A stretch of DNA of 64,000 bases from Malania oleifera (Eukaryota; Streptophyta; Magnoliopsida; Santalales; Ximeniaceae). The notes under the pieces are model-generated. The model saw only the letters and a list, made by a program, of their open reading frames with translations, searched no databases and was not told the DNA's origin. The translations under genes and the position numbers were made by a program. Below are positions 58,360-64,000 of the stretch, one piece after another (positions within the stretch are counted from its first letter, which is position 1; every line of letters begins with the position of its first letter). The stretch lies in contig NC_080423.1 in NCBI RefSeq assembly GCF_029873635.1, positions 109,199,087-109,263,086 of the forward strand, in the 5' to 3' direction.

Positions 58360-58500
58360 GCAAGGCAGGACACGTGGCTGATTGTGCATGGCGCGGGGGC
58401 CAAGGTACGTACTCTGGTTGGTTTTGATTATAAACAGATAGAGAACAACTGGTGGGGTTGAACCATGCAGGACACGTGCCGGACTCTGCATGGTGTTGGA
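58360..58500. promoter_or_regulatory. Duplicated G-box module
   Basis: Two direct copies about 106 bases apart, 58363-58393 and 58469-58499, share GCAGGACACGTG and TGCATGG with GACACGTGGC / GACACGTGCC cores. These are ABRE/G-box sequences. No gene is seen within a few hundred bases on either side. Confidence 0.5.
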
Positions 58501-59089
58501 GACATGATTGCATTTTTGAATTTAAATATTTGGTCCACTCAACGGGTGGAAAAGAGAGAGAGAGAGAGCACCCTCCAAATCTTGCTTGTCGACAAAACAG
58601 AAAAGGCCAAAAAACATATTGTGATTTGATGGGTCTTTTGAGGTTTAAAAAAAAAATAATAAATAGTATACTTTTGGTATTTTTTAAATACACATTTTTA
58701 TTTTTCTTTGTTTTGTGTCACACCAAAAATTAAGAGAAAAAATTAATTGTCCCTTAAGTCTTAGGAATTAATTGAGATGCTCTTCAACTATAATAGAGAA
58801 AGGAGAATTGATAAATTTCATTTTTTGTTAAAAATATTTTTATTTGAATCTCAAATTATGAAGTTAATTAGTAATCTAATATTAAAGAATCCTATTATAT
58901 GTTACGAATTGGTGATAAGATGAATTCATGTGACAACATCACAACGGGTAATTAGTGTTGACTCACACTAATTTACCTCACAATATTGTCATGTAGGTCT
59001 GTGTCATTATGAGTCAGTGATGCTCAACATTTTTGAATATTAAAAGTAATTAAGAAGAAAAATTCGAAAAGAAGATCCAATCTTTCAGG

Positions 59090-60355
59090 GTTCTACTGCG
59101 CCGCACAGGGGGTATCAGCGCTGCAAGGGGTTGTTCGGGCTGGGCGAGTAGCGGAAGGAGCAGCAGTCAGCAACATTTGTTCATCTTTCTCCAGTGATTC
59201 GTTCGTCATCTCTCAGTTCTCAAATCGCTGCTCCGGCAACCCTCTCTCTCCGCCTGAGTTTCCCTTCGTCTCCTTGCCACTGTTGTCGCACCAGATGGCT
59301 TCCAGCCTCCCTCAGTCAAGCCCACAGCCACACACACCCACACGAGTTCCTACTTGCAGCTAAAAGAGGTTCTAGGGTTAAGCTGCAACGGTGACGGTGA
59401 CGGTGATGGTGACGACTGCGACGGTGACGGGGAAGACGATGTAGGACCGAAGGCTTCGCTGTGAACCGCCAGGAAGCTCTCGCAACGGCGTCTTTTCTGT
59501 GCCACCAGGAAGCTCTCACGAAGGAGGGTTACAAAGCGGCGACTGCAACGGTGACAACGACGACGAGCGAACCTGTAATGGCGATGACGAAGCTGTCCAC
59601 GACGTCTTCGTTCTGTGAACTGCTGGGAAGCTCTTGAGTTTATTCGTGAAGGAGGGTTAGGGTACTAGCGCCAGTGACAACAAAGACTGGGATAGCAAAC
59701 CTGCAACAGCAGCGATGACGACGAACCTGCGGCGGAGACATAGTTTTATTACTGTGAACTGCTAGGAAGCTTGGGGGACATCGCATGCTAAGGAGTTTGC
59801 AATTGCCATCGAAACTCAGGTTCAATTTACTCTCTTCATAAAAAGTTTGGTTTTTTAACAATATGGAAAACAGGTAACCGCTAGCCATGGCCGTGCCGCC
59901 TCTGGTAGCTGTTACCGGAGGGTTGAGGGGAGGTGCTGATGGTGGTTCACTGGTTGTGGGGAGCGGTTCGGGGGATGATATGGTCAGAAAGGGGGAAGGT
60001 TTCGCTGGAGGAAAATCGTTTGCGGAAGCATTGAAGAGACCAATTCCATCTTCGAAATTCAAAATCCCTTTGAGGAAGTCGGAACTGATTAATGAGGAAT
60101 TAGGTTTTGTTTTCTCGAATGTGGAGATGGAAAAGGCTACTGAGGATCAAGTTTGCATTGGTGCTTAAATTTATTTCTACAAGACCGTCTATCGATATCC
60201 TTTGGAGGCATATTATCCAATCTTACGGTCTTACGAAGTTCCAATGATAAGTTTTATGGACAACTATCATGTTTTGTTGCATTTGGTAAATGAAAATGAC
60301 TACATTCATGCATGGACACGAGAAGGAAGATGGGTGGCAGGGTGTAATGACTTGC
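59090..60355 (+). pseudogene. LINE 5' region and ORF1 relic (DUF4283-type)
   Basis: A GC-rich leader with repeated ACGGTGACGG words (59380-59440) precedes an ATG at 59887. The frame reads KSFAEALK, FKIPLRKSEL and ELGFVFSNVEMEKATED, then shifts frame twice. LVLKFISTRPSIDILW and VPMISFMDNYHVLLHLVNEND-AWTREGRWVAG follow. These match the DUF4283 region of plant L1-type ORF1 RNA-binding proteins. It ends abruptly near 60355, with no ORF2. Confidence 0.8.
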
Positions 60356-60700
60356 TTTTTCATGCCATTTTTTCCCCTTAATAAACATATATAGTAAAAC
60401 TCTTTGAATTATTTGCTAACACATCTTAGACCTTAAGGGAGCACTGAGGAAACTTTGTTCACATTACATTTCTAGGCAGCAGTAAACATAAAATTTACAA
60501 CTGTATTTACAATAATAGAAATAAAAAAAGTCCCAAAATATATATCACAAAAGACCTAGTGACATCAATCAAAAATCCTGAAATCAACTCCAAACAACCA
60601 ACACCCAGAAAACACTGACCCTTCCAAAAAGGGCAGCGCAAGAACTTCTCTACCTGTGAACCTGATCTGCTCGCCTAACTGGATTGCCTGAAATGTTAAG
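60356..60700. other. No recognisable gene
   Basis: AT-rich sequence between the LINE ORF1 relic and the pol remnant. Nothing identified. Confidence 0.5.
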
Positions 60701-60708
60701 TCACTAAG

Positions 60709-61028
60709 ATGAGACAATGCTCAGTATTCTTGAAGATAGCTCTCTTGAAAGGGGTTATAAGGTTTGGGAAGAAAGGCAAGTTGAGCCCTAGGTATATTGA
60801 CCCTTTTGAGATACTAGAGAGAGTGAGGTCAGTTGCCTACAGGCTAACTTTGCCGCCAGCTCTGTCTAGAATGCATGGCGTGTTCTATGTTGCTATGTTA
60901 AGGAAATACATCATAGACCCGTCCCACATAATCAACTATGCAGAAATAGAGCTTAAAGATTCATTAGCCAATGAGGAAGCACCAGCACAAATCTTAGACT
61001 GGAAGACACAAGAATTGCGCACCAAAGA
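60709..61028 (+). pseudogene. Chromovirus pol C-terminal remnant, interrupted by an LTR
   Basis: Reads KIALLKGVIRFGKKGKLSPR, YIDPFEILERVRSVAYRLTL, LSRMHGVFYVAMLRKYIIDP and ILDWKTQELRTKD, homologous to 4194-4500 of the first element. The frame is open to the junction at 61028, where the LTR TGTAACAACCC begins. This is the target of the right-hand element; AAAGA at 61024-61028 should reappear after its unseen 3' LTR. Confidence 0.88.
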
Positions 61029-61409
61029 TGTAACAACCCGAATTAAAATGGAATTTAAAAGATAAATAAAGGAAAATGGAGACTAGAAACAAAAGGAAGA
61101 AGTTCGCGTTCATCGACGACATTGAATTCTTGGAAGGGCTTAAAAAGGGATTCAGCTAGACTTCTTCGACGAATACAGAGGATTCGTCAATGAAGGCTTA
61201 AGAGAATTCGTCGATGAATACAGGGGGCTCATCGACGAGAAAATCCCGAGATAGGTTCTGAGGCAGCCTGAATTTCGTCGACGAACACAAGGTCTCGTCG
61301 ACGAAATTTGTGAAGGACTCATCGACGAGGTCAACAAAGGTCGGGCTCATCAACGAAATCCTGTTTTATAAGAATGAAAAATCTGGTAGAAATATCATTT
61401 TTTTATGAA

Positions 61410-61447
<38 letters not shown>

Positions 61448-63239
61448 GGCTCTTTTTCCCTTCTCTCTACATTTTCGGCCCCACCAGTCATTAGATCGAC
61501 AATCCGAAGTCACCACGACGCTCCTGGCGGAGTTCTCTCCAAATCTGCTGGAGCGGATCGTGGGAGAAAGTTAGTTGGAAATCATCCCAGAGTTGAGGTA
61601 AGGCTTTTTAAGCCATATTTGGTCTTGCGCTAGTTATAAGAAATATTGTGCGCATGAAAATACTAAAATTTAATACTGGGGGTTTTCAGTTTCAGAGTAT
61701 TGGTCAGGAAACCCCTCAGGTATTAAACTTGAATCCTTTTGGGTGAAAATTTTCTACCAAATATTTGGGTTTTTGGCAGTTGAGGAAAATATTGTAAGTT
61801 TCGAAAATACTGAACTTTAATTCTGGGATTTTTCATTTTCAGGGTGTTGAGTTAGGAACCCTGCGGGTGCGGGGCAGTTTTATTAGGAGTTTTCCAAGAA
61901 TCAGGTAAGGGGATAAACTAAACTAGTACTGTTTTGGAAAATGCTTATAAATATATATAGTTATCATTTGATTTATGGAAAATGTATATGTTTATATATA
62001 TATGTTTTATATTTGCAAAATACTGTGAAAATGATGGTATGTTGAATATGTGGAAAATCTATTGTGTGGCATGAGTAAAAAAAAAGAAATGTTGTGAAAT
62101 ACTGTTTTTCTGGGAATGTGGATCATATGGATTTTTATGATGGAAAACCGGCATATGAGCCAAGATTTTTATGTGATTTGCCGGCGTACGGGCCGTGCTA
62201 TGTGATTGTGATTTGCCGACGTACAGGCCGTGCTATGTGACTGTGATTGCCGACGTACAAGCCGTGCTATGAGATGTGATTCGCCGACGTACGGGCCGTG
62301 CTATGTGATTACTATTTGCTAGCGTACGGGCTGTGCTATGTGTAACTGGCGTACGGGCCGAGCTATGTTAAAATGTGTAATACCGGCGTACGGGCCGATG
62401 ATTTTCATGATACACGTATATATGTGAAATGATATTATTGATGTGAAAATAAATGAAATGAGATATTTATGTATCACGGTTTCAGTATATGTATATGATA
62501 TCAGAACCTGGTTGGCTTGGTTTATGCTAGCACTTGCACGGTATCGTTGCTATGTGTCCATGGTCCTCGTGATCATGATATCTGTATTAACGCCGCTGTA
62601 CGGAGTGGTGTGAGATTGGATGGTTGTGTGGTTATGTTCGAGGAGTGTGCTGTTATCGTCCCTGGTGTACGGACCAGTCTGGGTAGACCCAACGGACCTA
62701 CAGACTAGACTATTGACTTGGCAGTGGTCGGCCAACCATTGTCAGGTCCCGCCTTCAGGCCACACAACCCAGTCATGTGGGGTAATACATGACAACAACC
62801 AGCTAACCTACCAGGATTGTTTTATGTTATTATTATTATTATTATGACATGAGTTGAGATATGTTATGAAAATGTAGTATGTTCTTCCGTGTTGATTTAT
62901 ATGTATATATGGTTTCCCAGATTTAATGAAACAGTACTAAATGTGTTATATATGATATATGTCGAACACGAATTACTCATGTTGCCACACACTAGTATTA
63001 GTTTATTTCCTTTACTGAGAGGTGTCTCACTCCTGAATCTTATACATTTTTCAAGAGCCCCTGATAGGAGAGCGGGAAAAGCCCCGCTGATCTAGAGCAG
63101 TATTTGCCCTCTTGGAAAGGTAAGTTTTTGGTAGGGACAGTTAGGATTTTGTGGGAATCGTCCCTAGATTTATTTTTGGGATGTATATACCGAGGGATGG
63201 TGTTTGTAGTACTCTGGTATGTGTTACGCACATTATGAT

Positions 63240-63276
<37 letters not shown>

Positions 63277-63458
63277 ATACTTTCTGCTGCGTAGGCTTTT
63301 GCTGTAAGTTTTGTTATATCCCTGGTACCCACGGGTCTAGGTGGATGGTGACCTACCGAGTTGGATTGTGGGATATGCAGTATTGATTTATGATGTTGAT
63401 ATTATTATTAAAAAATAATAATAATAATAATACGTGGAAAAATGAGCAGGTCGTGACA
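61029..63458 (+). mobile_element. 5' LTR of the right-hand Ty3 element (2430 bp)
   Basis: TGTAACAACCCG to GGTCGTGACA, followed by a primer site. It has CGTCGACGAA palindromes (61100-61345), a TTTTATAAG TATA-like site (about 61364), (TC)n 61412-61445, GTTGAG then GTAAGG at 61598, a minisatellite of GCCGACGTACGGGCCGTGC-type units (62145-62395), hairpin 62772-62793, the CTGAGAGGTGTCTCACTCC block (about 63014-63032), CAAG ending 63055, and GTAAGT at 63120. Confidence 0.93.
62145..62395 (+). repeat. LTR minisatellite (~32-bp units)
   Basis: About eight units on GCCGACGTACGGGCCGTGC followed by TATGTGAT-type spacer. It occupies the same place in the LTR as the GGCACGAGGCC arrays but is unrelated in most of its sequence. 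Confidence 0.92.
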
Positions 63459-63461
63459 GCT

Positions 63462-63474
63462 TGGTATCAGAGCC
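63462..63474 (+). other. Primer-binding site (initiator tRNA-Met)
   Basis: TGGTATCAGAGCC, complementary to the 3' end of initiator tRNA-Met, starts 3 bases after the LTR end. It lies inside the predicted second leader intron. Confidence 0.95.
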
Positions 63475-63749
63475 TAGGTTGTTAGGTTAAAGTGCAGCAG
63501 GAACAACAATAGAGTTTAGGAAATGATTTGAGGTTTTGTTCTATAGTCTGGAAACAGGACTTCTGTGGTAGTTTCTGTGCTTTTGTTGGGGTGACGATTT
63601 CAGGAAAACCATAATAAGCTATTGTCGGGTTGTGTTCCTAGAATGTAGAACTGGGGATTAAAAATGAGATAGGAATGTTGAGATAAGTGGTGAGGATAGG
63701 TGGGTAAACTATAAGGATAGAAGTTCTAAGTCGTGTTTGTTGTTTCAGG

Positions 63750-64000
63750 ATGGATCCAGAGGGAGGAAATAGTGCCCATGCGAGTGGCAGTGATGGTGCA
63801 GGACCATCAGGTGCAGCTGGGACTGACTTTGATGCGGTATTACGTAGCGTAGCTCAGCAGGTTATGGCTGAGATTGCTAGGAGCTCGAGAGAGCAGAGTG
63901 GTCCATCTACAGGCCATGGGTGCACCATAGAGAAGTTCACAAAGATGAATCCTCCAGCGTTCTTAGGCGAAGTTGATCCTATAGCAGCTGAGAACTGGAT
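63750..64000 (+). CDS. gag of the right-hand Ty3 element, 5' part, runs off the window
   Basis: Open from ATG at 63750 to the edge (83 codons and part of the next). It has an acidic, Gly/Ser-rich N-terminus (GGNSAHASGSDGAGPSGAAG), an Ala/Val-rich helix-like stretch, then TIEKFTKMNPPAFLGEVDP and AENWI, the start of the retrotransposon gag core. The first element's broken gag (128-1160) aligns here. The ATG is preceded by TTTCAGG at 63743-63749. No stop or frameshift is present, in contrast to the left element, so this copy may be younger. Confidence 0.93.
   Translation, partial: MDPEGGNSAHASGSDGAGPSGAAGTDFDAVLRSVAQQVMAEIARSSREQSGPSTGHGCTIEKFTKMNPPAFLGEVDPIAAENW

Noticed and set aside
58292-58693. 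A 133-codon minus-strand frame
   Set aside because: It reads through the duplicated G-box module and a GA repeat, with no recognisable domain or splice pattern.
59316-59519. Overlapping Arg/His-rich minus-strand frames around 59316-60062
   Set aside because: They are shadows of the GC-rich LINE leader and ORF1 on the plus strand.

Overview
The window looks like a nuclear chromosome segment of a eudicot plant, probably one with a repeat-rich genome. It is AT-rich, has intron-containing genes with GT-AG junctions and a miR156 target site, and is dominated by nested LTR retrotransposons, LINE relics, SINEs and MITEs. The species cannot be named from the sequence. Only two cellular genes are recognisable, both on the minus strand. 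One is an F-box/FIST-domain gene of the At5g63520 type (20564-26086, eight exons, no C-terminal half found). The other is an apparently intact SQUAMOSA promoter-binding-like (SPL) transcription factor of the SPL13 clade (42038-44144, three exons, with a miR156 site).

Layout. 1-6977: internal region and 3' LTR of a decayed Tekay-like Ty3 retrotransposon. 6978-20100: relics (LINE 3' end, a minus-strand chromovirus gag-protease, a Ty1/copia fragment, a gag fragment between short direct repeats, a MULE-type MITE, a SINE) in AT-rich DNA. 20446-26200: the F-box/FIST gene, with MITEs and an Au-type SINE in its introns. 27427-33855: a three-deep LTR nest. 35142-41755: two LINE 3' ends in inverted orientation, one split by a solo LTR, with a hAT-type MITE and a TRIM between them. 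42038-45000: the SPL gene and its upstream region. 47048-55070: a non-autonomous LTR element with an internal hairpin-rich tandem array, invaded by a hAT element and by a solo LTR that itself holds another solo LTR. 55080-60360: AT-rich DNA, a SINE and a LINE ORF1 relic. 60709-64000: a pol remnant interrupted by a younger Ty3 element whose 5' LTR, primer-binding site and gag start run off the right edge.

Five TSD-flanked insertions were verified base by base (CTAAT, AGATA, GAAGG, CAATT; 8-bp CAGTCATC for the hAT element). The most interesting signal is shared structure in the Ty3 LTR family: an array of TTCGTCGACGAA palindromes just upstream of a TATA box, a ~30-bp minisatellite, a short hairpin conserved in five copies with one compensatory change, and a conserved set of splice-like sites predicting two leader introns around a ~65-nt mini-exon, with the last acceptor directly at the gag ATG. 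If real, splicing would remove the primer-binding site and separate translated RNA from genomic RNA.
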